This document shows positions 1-10,845 of a stretch of DNA of 64,000 nt, piece after piece. Source of the stretch: Apodemus sylvaticus (taxonomy: Eukaryota > Chordata > Mammalia > Rodentia > Muridae); the NCBI RefSeq assembly GCF_947179515.1, contig NC_067481.1:2765570-2829569 (forward strand). The letters are read 5' to 3'. Below the pieces are notes generated by a model. That model was given only the letters and a program-made list of their open reading frames with translations. It had not been told where the DNA came from and searched no databases. Both the position numbers and the translations under genes were made by a program. The stretch's first letter is position 1, and each line of letters opens with the position of its first letter.

Positions 1-746
1 ACCAAGCATTCTGTACACATGGAAAGAAGCTTGCAGAGCCATTTCTGAAGCACTCCTGAGCACCAGAATCCGCATAAGCCTCTAGGTTCACCTTCCATAC
101 AGAGTAATTCCAAGGACAAATGCCAGTGTGGTTTGCTGCTGGGGCAGGAGTCAACAAACCACAGAAACATTAAATTCTACAGGATGCAGAGAAACTCAAT
201 TCTTTAATCAGTTCATTTGGGGGAGGGGGAGAGGACAGGGAATGAGCTACAGAAAGGACTGAGTAATAGAGAAAGGCTGTGGATCAGCAGAGTACATAAT
301 GCAATCAATGATGCCCTCAACTGTGACCTGCACACATAGACTGTGCATGCTTAAAGAATCGGCTATCTTTAGAAATGAATGGAAACACTTATACTCACAC
401 ATGGAGTGGCATGACACATGGAACTGGCTCCAAATTGAGCCAGATGAGAAGAAGGAAAACAGGCAGGTAACAGAAAGCTGAGGACACAGGGAAACATGCC
501 CACAAGAAAAAGTTTACAAATATACACACAAAAAGCTACAGACATAAACAGGCAAACGCACAGACATGTAAGCCATTTCTCTTCTTCTGTGCCAAGCAAT
601 GGGAGACAAAACACAGCCAAAATAAATGTGCTCACACGAAGCACTTTCCAAAGTATGACCAGATAATTTAAGGAAGAGTCCAGATAGGTAAAAATCTTTA
701 AAAGACCTTTTATCAAAAGCAGGCTGTGCTAGCTGTACCCACATAA
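1..746. other. Intronic sequence, nothing recognised
   Basis: I recognise no repeat, exon or RNA gene here. It is mixed-composition intron sequence with only short open frames that lack any family resemblance. Confidence 0.4.
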
Positions 747-1070
747 GGTAGAGAGTCGTTCAGAAAGAGAGAACCTCAACTGAGAAATGCCCCCAACCAG
801 ACAGGCCTGGGTATAACCTTTTCTTGATTAATGACTGATATGGGAAGTGCCGCCCTGGGAAGGTCCAGACTGTGTAGAAAGCAACTGAGCAAGCCAGTAA
901 GCAGCACTCCTGCACAGCCTTTGCTTTAGTGCCTGTGCCCTCTTGTCTTCCTGCCTTGAGTACCTAGCCTGCTGCTTCTAGTGATGAGAGTTGTAAGATG
1001 AAATAAACCTTTCCTCCCTAGGTTGATTTTTGGTCATGGTTTTATCACAGTAATAGAAACCTAAGACACA
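747..1070 (+). mobile_element. ORR1-like ERVL-MaLR LTR
   Basis: The 3' part has the hallmark MaLR LTR end: AATAAACCTTTCCTCCC, then a TTTTGGTCATGG...ATCACAGTAATAGAAAC stretch, closing CTAAGACA. Upstream it keeps the ORR1/MT pattern (AACTGAGAAATGC, GAGCAAGCCAGTAAGCAGCAC). It is diverged and shorter than a full LTR, and its start is approximate. It lies antisense to Rptor. Confidence 0.7.
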
Positions 1071-1818
1071 GACATGCCAATAATGTGAAGAATTATCCCC
1101 CAAAAAACCAAAAAACCCACATTTATGCACACACCCACTGCTACTGGGGTGCTTAACAATCATTTTCAAACACTAGAAGTGTATGAGGGAGATCAGCCAG
1201 CTGCAAAGAAAGTTCTTTGGTTTCTCTGCACAGTAAACATGGAAAACACTGAGGCTCCAGCTGATACCTGAAAGGCAGGTGGGATCCTGGAAAGCAGTAG
1301 CTCCTGACCAATGAAGGACGACTCTAGGACTTAAAGCAGAACATCATTTCCTCCACTGCTCTGGAAAGAGTGGGCCTCCTCTGCTTACCCTGGGATGCTC
1401 CAGGAGTTTGGTAGACAGGGTGGGCATTGGCTACTGCTCCAGAGGAGAGCACTCTCCATTCAGGATTGCATTGTCTTGTGAGTCAATAAATCACTTATCA
1501 CATACTCAGGGGTGGGGTGGGGTGGTGGTGCATCCAGCTTCTCTTAGAATAATGTTGCCAATGGAGACCTAAAAGTTCCTGTGCTCCTGACCAGTTGCAG
1601 CTGTCTGAGAACAGAAGAGTATTTTCTGATTCATAAGGTCATCTATGGCCTTAAACATTCTGCAGACATGCTCTAAGCACATGGAGACATTTGATAAATG
1701 CTTGGAAACACTGTAAGTGTTATTTTTAGGCCAGGCCATTTTCAAAATCCAAAGTACCCAATTTATCTACAATAGGTGAGAAGCATAAAGGCTATGTGTT
1801 TTGTGTAATTAGCATCAT

Positions 1819-1986
1819 GAGGTCATGTTTACCCCCCCCCATGCATACCCACTGCCCACTATAGCATGACTGGGACATATAAATCATGTTTACACCATGC
1901 ATACCCATTATAGCATGACTGGGGACATATGAGGTCATGTGTACCCCACACATACCCACTGCCCACTACAGCAAGACTGGGGACAT
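1819..1986. repeat. Imperfect tandem repeat, about 3 copies of 50-65 bp
   Basis: The segment GAGGTCATGTTTACC...CATACCCACT...AGCATGACTGGGGACATA occurs three times in a row with deletions and substitutions. The middle copy lacks the GCCCACT portion. A C-run of 9 lies in the first copy. Confidence 0.7.
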
Positions 1987-2489
1987 CAGCTAACTTGGGT
2001 TTCCACATAAGTGCTTGAGCTGGCCAAGGACTCAACAGTTCATTTGTGCCACTGCCCTAAAAGAACTACTACTAGTTCTACTAGTAGAATTCTCTACTAC
2101 AGAATGAGAGTAACAAATTAGCAGAGGAATCACCCTAGTAACTTCCTGAACTTAATCAAGAAAGGCTGAAAGGCCAGTAGGCATCAGATCTGACCAATGA
2201 GACCCACAAAGGCCAGAAATAACACTTCTGGAGCAAATTCTCTTCCGTAAGAAAAGGGCAGCTATTCCATCTTCCTTCTCTCATGTTCTGGACAGTTTCC
2301 AGGGTATAATATATGGAGCTACAGTAGCTCTCTCATCATTATGAGAGCAAAGTCAAGAAACAGAGTGCTCCCTCAGCACTGAAGGCAACTGTTTAAACAC
2401 CCCTTCTCACCATACCCACTGCTGCTGACTCAGGGAGAACAGGTAGACGGGGTGACAGTACCGATGTGGAGCTAGGTGAGCCCTCGTCT

Positions 2490-2590
2490 CATGGCAGCTT
2501 TGTGAGCTGAACAAACTGTTTGGTTTCTCTGCACCTGTAGTTCTTCATCTGGGAAACCGGAGGAGGGAAGGAGTAAGAACAGCACAGCCT
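2490..2590 (+). mobile_element. MIR-like ancient SINE fragment
   Basis: The order GTTTCTCTGCACC...AGTTCTTCATCTGGGAAA resembles the MIR core (cctcagtttcctcatctgtaaa) in plus orientation. It is very diverged, so the call is weak. Confidence 0.35.
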
Positions 2591-2793
2591 CCGAGGAAGG
2601 CAATACCTAAAACCACTGCAGGCAGGACTCTGGGCAGTGAGCACATAGTGCGGCGCCCGCTAGCCATCGCACACTTGTGAGCACGTGCATTCCAGTCACC
2701 CCTGCCTCTTCCTCCAGGGGACACAGCCCTCAGGCCTCTGCCTCTTGTGTGCTTTTCCTACCACCTGGCCTCTCCTCAATTGCAATCTTGTGC

Positions 2794-2949
2794 TTCCTGG
2801 GACTCCAGGAGCCACCTCTCTGCAGGGTTACCTTCCTGGGACTTCAGGAGCCACCTCTCTGCAGGGTCACCTTCCTGGGACTTCAGGAGCCACCTCTCTG
2901 CAGGGTCACCTTCCTGGGACTTCAGGAGCCACCTCTCTGCAGGGTCACC
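2794..2949. repeat. 39-bp tandem repeat, 4 copies
   Basis: There are four head-to-tail copies of a 39-bp unit beginning TTCCTGGGACTTCAGGAGCC and ending GGGTCACC. The first copy differs at two positions; the last three are essentially identical, so the expansion looks recent. The unit is a multiple of three without stops, so it creates 13-residue periodic open frames on both strands that are probably not coding. Confidence 0.93.
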
Positions 2950-4409
2950 TTCCAGTACCAACTCCATGCAGATTGCTTCCAGCCTGGTGCACATCTCTCT
3001 GAACACAACACTGAATGCACTGACTCACGCATACTGAGAAGCAGGGGGACAAAAGTGAATGAATAAATGAATGTTCCTGTCTAAATCAAAAAGTCCCAAA
3101 CGCATCTACAATCTCCATAAAATTACAACTTTCAGAACTCAAAGCTAAGAGCCAAGAACATATAGTGAGGGGCGTGCACAGTAAGCTGCTGAAATCTGAG
3201 CCCCTAATCCGGGATCACTGGGCGCTAGGGAGAGGCCACAGCAGCTGTGCTGAACTACTGAACGGTCATCCTCAGTGTGCGCTATGCTATAGCAGTTGTG
3301 GCAGGCCACGCCTTCAGGCTGTTCTGAAGAGGCTGAGAGTCACAGGGCATCAACATGACCTACGCTGAGCCTGTTTTCCTTTCTTCGAAAGCTGATCATC
3401 TGGGGGCTGTGCTATGGCATGTCAGCAAGAATGAGCAGGAAGAAGGCTGCCAAATACCTAGCACCATCAACACAGGGAAGGGGCCCAGCACCCCCCACCC
3501 CCCACTCCTAAACAACAAAGTACCAACACTGCTGAAGTCATGCAAGACATGAGCACAGCACAGGTGGAACTCTGCTCTACAGAAAGCAGTACTGACCATG
3601 ATGTGCCTCAGAATGAGCTTGCAGGGTGAAGGAATGGGATTCTCAGGGAGTGACACAGTCACCATGCTGGGAGAAATGAATAGGAAGGGGAAAGCAAAGG
3701 CTGAAGGGACCCATGTGAGGCTGTGTGAAGGAAGGCTGGACTGAAGATCCAAGGCAGGAGGTGGCACTTGGCCATGACACTACCCTAGGCTGACTCCAGA
3801 AGCAGACAGTGCCTGTCCTCGGACCTTCTGAAGAAGACCACCCCAGCCCATCTCAGCAGCCACTGCTTATGGAGAGGCAACCTAGGAAACAGAGGTTCAG
3901 AGGCTGCTGGTTTCTTTCTACTGAACTAAAGAACAGAAGAGCGGCCATCAGAACTAACTAGAATTGGCATGTCCAATAAGCCATGTGATTTTAGCCTTCA
4001 TGGCCCCGCTTTTAAAGTTAAAATAAATTTCATTCAAGACTCAAAATAAATTACATTTAAGGATCCAAGTCTCAACTACAGCCGTCTGGTTCTGTAGAAA
4101 CCAAGTTTAGCAGGCAATGCTCATTCAGTTGGAGTCCGTCTGGCCTGGCCAGGCCAGGAAGGATGCTTTCCGGGAGATGGACCTCAGGGAAGCCAGACTC
4201 TGCAGCACAAATGAAGTCAGTGAGTGGGCCCAGTTCCTACTCTCTTCACTCCATGGCATGATGCATGCTCACACCAGCCCTAACCTTCAAACTGAGAGGC
4301 ACAGTGTGCCCAGCTCCAGGAGTTGCTCTGAGTACTGACCTCACAATCTAGGCAGAAGACACTCAAAATACAACTGAGCTAAAACCTCATCTCTGTATTA
4401 GCTACATTT

Positions 4410-4540
4410 TTGTTTTGGGGGATTTTGTTGTGGTTTTGGTTTCGTTTTCTTTTGTTCATTGGCCTGGAACTCTTAAGCTGCCCCTGTCCACTGAGGCAGT
4501 GTCGGGATTACGGGTGCAGCACCACGTCTGGCTCTGCATC
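4410..4540 (-). mobile_element. Degenerate B1-like SINE, antisense
   Basis: A T/G-rich run is followed by GCCTGGAACTC, then GGGATTACGGGTGCAGCACC and GTCTGGCT. This is the order expected of a B1 read on the opposite strand. It is old and internally deleted. Confidence 0.5.
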
Positions 4541-5509
4541 AACTCATTGAGTTATGTGGTCTCGGACATGTACAGCACTTGCCTGAGCCAATGTCAGGAG
4601 AAGTGGAAGGGGTTTAGTCACTGAAGGAACGTTTAGCCTGTATTTGTCCCACAGAACCTCACAAGGCAGACTCCATTATCCTGAGAGGAAATGCAAACCC
4701 CACTCACACCCCTGGGATCCCCACCTCTTTTCTCAGGGTAACTCTGGTGGTTGCTCTCTCACTACTAGAAAAGTGTCCATAACCAGAGGTGGCCAGGAAT
4801 ACAAGATCAGGAGATCTGAGCTATCACCCAGGAACTCAAAGAATGGAAATGGAATTAATTGTCAAAACAAATTGGGGTGGGAGAGACAAACGTGAAATAA
4901 CAACTCACGGTAAAACTATGGCAGTAGTCCTTAGTGTAGAAATGGTCAACCTCATTTTATACTACAAAGGAGAATGAAAACTAAAAGCAGACACACGCAC
5001 TGGCCTGTGGTACTCAGAAACTTTGCGTTCTGCACGGAGGCTCTCTATGCTCTACCAGGAGAATGCAAAATGACAGGGGATGCTATTTTGGAAAAAAATT
5101 GACTGTAACCCAAAAACACCCGCAGTGCACCTTGGTGGCCCACTGACACTATGGTTCACCTCAGAGACACAGCTGTAACAACAGGGACCAGAGTGTAGAA
5201 TGTTCCCAGCATGCTGAGGGCCTGTGCAGGAAGTGGCTGACAGTGGTGGAGGGTCCACCACTAAGCACTAAGGTCATTAAAAGTGGTGCATGGCTCCCAG
5301 GAAGAGCAGAGTACACGGGACTGTGAGCCATATGATATCTGTGTAAAAATGATCCAAAGAAAGAAGCATGAGAAAGATAGATATACCTACAGCAGTTAGA
5401 CATGGGGGAGGGGGGAGGGAGGGGGAACAACACAATTCTGTGCATAACTTTTTATACACTTTTGATGTACAAATCTCTATCAATATTTTATAAAATCAAA
5501 ATATACAAT

Positions 5510-5600
5510 TTGATTAGGGGTATAGTCCAATGGCATCATGTGTATCTAGCATGCCCAGGGCCCCAGGTACCATCCCAATTCTACAACAAAGTAATTAAAA
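5510..5600 (+). mobile_element. ID-like SINE fragment
   Basis: The stretch GGGGTATAGTCCAATGGCAT, then TAGCATGCCCAGGGCCC and an A-rich end, resembles the tRNA-derived ID element (ggggatatagctcagtgg...gcctagcatgc). It is diverged. Confidence 0.5.
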
Positions 5601-6314
5601 TGAAAATGGGGGGAGGCACAAACTGGAAAGCAAAGGCAAACAAGTGACTCCTGCAGGCCTGAGTCACAGCAGAATCCTAGGACTCTGGAGAGCGAGACAG
5701 AGAAATTCCCAAGAGCTTTGGGTCTACATAGGCCATAGAGCCAGACCCTCTCTCCAATCCCTCTCACTGCACACCCTCCAAATGATGCCTCACACCCTGC
5801 CAACTAGCAACCATGGCTGAAAACTATAGCCAATACTCTAGTCCAGCCAGAAAATAATTTTAAGTACAGGCTGAAGTCAGGCCAAGGGGACCCACAGAGG
5901 CACGGGATGGCAGTCAGAATTCAGCCTGTGCTGAGTCACTCTGTGCAAAGTCATGGGAATCTACTGGGGTGACCCAAGTACACATTTCTCAAGAACCACA
6001 ACTCAGTCACACCTTTTGCCACAGGTGATATGCCCAGGCTCCAAGAGTGAGGTCAGTCAGGCCTCCTATTATATACACCTAAATATCTGCCAGGCTCATC
6101 AGATGTGATGTAGAATGAGACTCAGTCACCGGTATTTAATGAACAGCCATCATTTGTGTCAGCTTAGTATCCCCTGAAGTTCATAGAACAGGAAAGACTA
6201 TCCCTACATTTTCTCCTTAATATCTAATTAGTCAACTCAATACCCAATAAAGTGAATGAAATAAAATTGAACCTCACAAAAGTATAACAAGCCAACGCAG
6301 TATTGATCTTTATT

Positions 6315-6493
6315 TATTTTTTAAGATTTATTTATGTATATGAGTACACCGTAGCTGTCTTCAGACACATCAGAAGAGAGCACCAGATCCTACTACAGAT
6401 GGTTGTGAGCCACCATGTGGTTGTTAGGAATTGAACTCAGGACCTCTAAAAGAGTAGAAGATGTTCTTAACCACTGAGCCATCTCTCCAGCCC
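6315..6493 (-). mobile_element. B2 SINE, antisense strand, with target-site duplication
   Basis: The sequence is a nearly full B2 read in reverse: a TTTATTTATTTT tail, GTAGCTGTCTTCAGACACA, GGTTGTGAGCCACCATGTGG and finally TGAGCCATCTCTCCAGCCC (the 5' end of the element). It is flanked by a 17-bp duplication, CAGTATTGATCTTTATT at 6298-6314 and CAGTACTGATCTTTATT at 6494-6510, which fixes the boundaries. B2 carries an internal RNA polymerase III promoter near its 5' end. It lies in the sense orientation of Rptor. Confidence 0.93.
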
Positions 6494-6510
6494 CAGTACT
6501 GATCTTTATT

Positions 6511-8341
6511 AAGAGTTGGTTTCTAAGCTACACGTCACTGCTCTCACCTCTATGGCACCAGCAACGGTTCAACAGCCTGCTTTAGCAGAAGCACTGTCTG
6601 AGCAGAGCTCACCCACGTGTTCACTATCTACTCTTACCTGTTTGGGGCTACAACTGGTCATGTACTGAATAAGGAAGCCACTGGACAAGACACACTTCCC
6701 ACCAGGGTAGCAGATTACACTGAGTGGGTTCACTGGGTGAGACCCTCGGAACCCCAAGCCAACCCAGCTACTGTCTCCATGGCACAGGCACTCGGCTGAT
6801 TATTTGCTCTGAGAAAACTCTTAATGATGCTCTTCTCCTAAAGAGCTGTTGATTCTAAATCACAAACAAAACCAGCTACTCATGTTTGAACCACATTTTA
6901 CTGACTGACATTTAACCAACCGGTCCTTTGCAAAGCATAGCAGGCAAAACAAAAAAAGTATCCACCTCACCCCTCTGGGGCTCGGCTCCAGTAGACTGGA
7001 GGTATCGTATGACCACCGTCCTGAGCACAGCAAGGTCAAGCCCTCTGCTTAGCCTTTCCTCTCTGAGCTCCCCCCCCTCCTTCTGTTGAACTAAGGGGAC
7101 TAAGTTAAAGCCCAAATGCTGGAGATCACTTAACTCTCTTGCTAGGTTGTAAGCAGTATGTCCTGTGCACAGTGACCTCACTCCCTATGTGTGACCTGGG
7201 ATCTCACAGGTGACAACCCTGCTCTTTGCTAGGTCACTAAATCCCCTTGGAAGTGGCATACAATAAACAACAGTGTCAAGCACCAGATAATTCAACAATA
7301 TATCCAACAGCCGTCAGCTGAGCACCTACAGATCTACAGGCAGCACCCAAGTGTTTTATTAGAAGAGAGCATGACCATATATATTCTTTCCTGCATCTCA
7401 GTTGGTGGTCAAGTGAGGTGGGCATGCACTCACCAAAGGCTTACTTACTAGGCCAGGACTCACTGTGACAGCAGGTGAGAGAGGATGACAGTTAGGGCAA
7501 CAAAGAGAAAAGCTGGTGCCATCTGTCCAGAGCAGAACTGGTGATGGGCAGCTGGATGGTTTCCCACGGGAGACATGATCCTCGCTTACTGATGGAAGAT
7601 CCATCAGGCAGTCACAGGATTGATTCCAGGGGATCAGAAATGTTTCAGGTTAGGGAAACTGCGTATAGGGAGGGCAAGAAGCCAAACAACAGACATTTGT
7701 GAGAAGAAGCAAAAAGACCAAGAATGCAGCCATGAACTAGTACAGAAATGCTAAACTCAGCAAACAGAACATGTCAAGGATACCCTCAGGGAGGAAGGAT
7801 GGATCTAGTTAGGAGACAAGGTTTGAAGAAGATAATTTACTATAAAATCTGAAACACAACTGGAATAAAGGGTACAACTACAATGAGGCTAAAAAGACAG
7901 AGCCTTCAGCTGTCCTCGGGCCATCGCTGACAGTGAGAAGAGGGTGAGAGAACCAGGCAGAACCAGGAGTCATGGCCCGGCACCACCTGGGCTCCTTCAA
8001 ACAGCCAGGGCTGCCCTAGCATGGGTTTGCTACCACCCTGCCTGGGCCCACACCAAATGCAGATCTGACGCCAAAACACTGCAGGGGGTGATGGTGAGCT
8101 GGCCACCATGCTGAATGTGCAGAGATGGGGAACTTCTGAGAAACAGTGCACTCTGAAGGCTCTGCTCCCACAGTTACAACCACTTAAAACATCCTTTAAC
8201 CCAGCTGGCCTTGAAATAGGATTTAAGTTAGTAAATAAGTTATTTTTACCATAATGAAAATCAGTGATGTTCAAGCTAAAGAAATAAACTAGAAATAAAA
8301 ACTGTGATAGAAATCATAATTCTGAATGTCTACAAAGACAC
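6511..8341. other. Unique intron 3 sequence
   Basis: I recognise no repeat family, exon or RNA gene in this stretch. A run of C's near 7070 and short open frames are the only notable features. Confidence 0.4.
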
Positions 8342-8755
8342 TGTGTGGACTGGTTATGTCACCTTGACAAAATCTAAAGTCACCAAAGAGGAAAGAAGCT
8401 CAAGTAAGAAAATGGCTGTGGAAGATCAGGGAATAGGCAAGTCTGTGGGGCATTTTCTTAATTAGTGATAGATGGGAGGTAGGGATCCGTCAGTATGGGT
8501 GGTGCCATCTCTGGGCCGATGGTCCTGGGTTCTATAGAGAAGCAGGCTGAACAAGGCATAGTGAGCAAGCCAGTGAGCAGCACCACCCATGGCCTCTGCA
8601 TCAGCTCCTGCCTCCAGGTTCCTGCCCTGTCTTGAGTTCCCCTCCTGACTTTCTTCTACAATCAACAGCGATGTGGATATATAAGCCAAATAAACTCTTT
8701 CCACCCCAAGTTGTTTTGATCATAGTGTCTCCACACAGCAATAGAAATCTTAACA
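8342..8755 (+). mobile_element. MT/ORR1-type ERVL-MaLR solo LTR
   Basis: The LTR begins TGTGTGGACTGGTTATGTCA and contains GTGGGGCATTTTCTTAATTAG, GGGTGGTGCCATCTCTGGGC and CATGGCCTCTGCATCAGCTC. It ends with AATAAACTCTTTCC and CACAGCAATAGAAATCTTAAC. This is the standard order for mouse MT-family LTRs. It is antisense to Rptor and has no internal region beside it. Confidence 0.85.
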
Positions 8756-9015
8756 TTTGCACTATCAAAAAGTAGAACAAACCTGACAGGAGCACAGCAG
8801 CTGCCTCTGTGAATACTTTATATCAGGTGAAAACTGAAGTAGAGAGACAGTGACAGTGACCCTCATGCTCCTGCCTCCGCCCTCCAGAAAGTACATTCCA
8901 GCCCACAGTGAAAGATTTGTCACCCAGAAAGAAAATGTAGGAAGAGAGGTGATCAACAGGGACCTGTGAGAGGTCAGGGAGGATAAATCACCCCAGTCAC
9001 CTCACCAGATGCCAC

Positions 9016-9040
9016 AAAAAAAAAAAAAAAAAAAAAAAAA
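9016..9040. repeat. Poly(A) run, 25 bp
   Basis: An uninterrupted A run. No SINE body is convincing directly upstream. Confidence 0.9.
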
Positions 9041-9274
9041 CAATGCAAGAGGCAAGAGCAAGGAGGCAGAAAACAGCAAGAGCTCAGGAAACAGGAAACA
9101 TCTCTGGAAGATTCTAACCCAAGCAGATGAAGAAACTGGCAAAACAGAGACCACCTAATCCTGTGGTGACTCTGTCTGCTCATGTGTCCTTGAAGGCTCC
9201 ATTCTCACTTTACACACACTTGTGAAGCCCCGAGGGTGACACTGTGGTATCTCTTCAGCAGGCTCTCGGTGACA

Positions 9275-9480
9275 CAGGAGCGCTCAGTAGTCCTGGAACT
9301 CACTAGCAGCTAGACCAGTCGGCCAGGAAGGCCCTGGGTCCCTCCTGTCTTTGTCTCCCAGCAATGGGATTTCAGGCCAATGACGCCATACCCTGCCTTG
9401 AGAAGGATTCTGGGGATCCAAACACAGGCCCTCATTCCTGCGAAGGCACTTGTAACTCACTGGGCCATCTCCCTAACCAT
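9275..9480 (-). mobile_element. B4 SINE, antisense, diverged
   Basis: The sequence follows a reversed B4: GTCCTGGAACTCACTAGCAG, GGCCAGGAAGGCCCTGG, CAGCAATGGGATTTCAGGC, and a tRNA/ID-like end, GGATCCAAACACAGGCCCTC...ACTGGGCCATCTCCC. Confidence 0.65.
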
Positions 9481-9559
9481 TTACTTTTTATGTCTAGATT
9501 CCTGAATGGAATCCACTCCCCACCCTCCAGCCGGAGCATGCACACTTACAAGTGACACA

Positions 9560-10235
9560 ACTGGCTGGGGTTCAGTCAACTGAGGTGGTTCAGTCAGTCA
9601 AGTGCTTGCTGTACAAGCAGGGGGAACCTCCGTTCATATCCTTAGAACTAACGTGTTGTATTTTAAAGCCAGTGTCTCAGTCAGGGTTTCTATTCCTGCA
9701 CGAACATCACCACCAAGAAGCAAGTTAGGAAGGAAAGGGTTTATTCAGCTTACACTTCCACATTGCTATTCATCACCAAAGGAAGTCAAGACTGGATCTC
9801 AAGCAGGTCAGGAAGCAGGAGCTGATGCAGAGGCCATGGAGGGATGTTTCTTACTGCCTTGCTTCCCCTGGCTTGCTCAGCCTGCTCTCTTATAGAACCC
9901 AAGAGCACCAGCCCAGGGAAGGCACCACCCACAAGGGGCCCTCCCTCCTTGATCACTAATTGAGAAAATGCCCCAGAGCTGGATCTCATGGAGTCACTTC
10001 CCCAACTGAAGCTCCTTTCTCTATTATAACTCCAGCCTGTGTCAAGTTGACACACAAAACCAGCCAGCACAGCCAGGCATGGTGTCTGATGCCTGCTATT
10101 CTAGAGCTTGGAAGTAAAGACAAGAGGATGGCTGGGGATTTGGTGAGCAGCTAGTTCTGATGAATCACTGAGATCTGGGTCAGTCAGAGACCTTGACTCT
10201 AAAAATACAGTGGAGCAGGAAAAGGTGGCATAGGA
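9560..10235 (+). mobile_element. B4 SINE split by an MTA LTR insertion
   Basis: The left part, 9560-9672, has the ID-like half (GTCAAGTGCTTGCTGTACAAGC...CTTAGAACT). The right part, 10072 to about 10235, continues with the B1-like half (GCCAGGCATGGTGTCTGATG...GAGACCTTGACTCT). The two halves join cleanly once the LTR at 9673-10071 and one copy of its 5-bp target duplication are removed. The right boundary is approximate. Confidence 0.72.
9673..10071 (-). mobile_element. MTA (ERVL-MaLR) solo LTR
   Basis: This 399-bp solo LTR reads on the plus strand from TGTCTCAGTCAGGGTTTC to CAGCCAGCACA, the complement of the mouse MTA consensus end to end. It is flanked by the 5-bp duplication GCCAG on both sides. 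The polyadenylation signal AATAAA is intact (TTTATT at about 9740). It is sense to Rptor. MT LTRs are known oocyte promoters, so this one could in principle act within intron 3; nothing in the sequence shows that it does. Confidence 0.92.
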
Positions 10236-10289
10236 GATCTTTGAAGAGTTTAAGGCCAGCCTAGTCTACAAAGTGAGTTCAGGCTATTG

Positions 10290-10590
10290 TATGACAGTTT
10301 GAATGAGAATGTCCCCCAGGTACTCCCTAACTGGTGGAACTGTCTGGGAAGGATTAGGAGGTGTGTCACTGAGGTTGGCTTTTAGGATTTCAAAAGCCCA
10401 TGCCAGGCCCAGTCTTCTCTCTCTGATAAGGATCTAAGCTCTATGCTAATGCTTTAGCACCATGCCTGCCTGGAACATTGCTTCCCACCATGATGCTCAC
10501 AGACTCACGCTGTGGAACTGTAAACAAGCCCCCAATGCTTTCTTTTATAAGTTGCCTTGGTAATTGTGTCTTCACAGCTATAATAAAGAT
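10290..10590 (+). mobile_element. ERVL-MaLR LTR, MT-type, subfamily uncertain
   Basis: It starts GACAGTTTGAATGAGAATGT and contains TGGTGGAACTGTCTGGGAAG, TCAAAAGCCCATGCCAGGCC and CTTTCTTTTATAAGTTGCCT. It ends TCTTCACAGCTATAATAAAG. This matches a common rodent LTR type whose opposite-strand copies occur at 13293 and 39360 in this window. Confidence 0.65.
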
Positions 10591-10680
10591 AATAACAGAT
10601 AATAATAAAAGAGCAAGAACAGCAGCTATGGAAACAAAGCAGCAGCATCATTCCTAGGACTTATTTGGGTGTTGTTCTAT

Positions 10681-10845
10681 TTCTTTTTCTTTCTTTAAGT
10701 TTTCTGAGACAGGGTTTCTCTGTGTAGCCCTGGCTGTCCTAGAACTCATTCTGTAGACCTGACTGGCCTCGAACTCAGAGAGACCGCTGCCTCTTGAGTT
10801 CTTCAACGGTAGGATTAAAGGCATGTGTCCATCAAACTTAACTTG
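10681..10845 (-). mobile_element. B1 SINE, antisense
   Basis: The stretch GAGACAGGGTTTCTCTGTGT, AGCCCTGGCTGTCCTAGAAC, CTGGCCTCGAACTCAGAGAG and GATTAAAGGCATGTG is a reversed B1 with a T-rich tail at its left end. The left edge of the Rptor-sense copy is moderately diverged. Confidence 0.85.

Larger units (their letters stand above)
1071..6297. other. Mostly unique intron 3 sequence
   Basis: Apart from the small tandem repeats and SINE fragments listed separately, I see no gene or element. Several open frames of 60-130 codons fall on the 39-bp repeat or have no recognisable similarity. Confidence 0.4.

Noticed and set aside
2069..2087. Palindromic cluster around CTACTAGTAG as an operator-like site
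   Set aside because: Short ten-base palindromes are expected by chance in 64 kb, and there is no promoter context.
6315..6493. tRNA gene suggested by A-box/B-box motifs
   Set aside because: The motifs belong to a B2 SINE derived from a tRNA; it cannot fold as a mature tRNA. The same holds for the ID and B4 heads.
9602..9895. Similar open frames near 9.6, 36.6 and 38.2 kb that look like a small gene family
   Set aside because: They are shared MTA LTR sequence; MaLR LTRs do not code.
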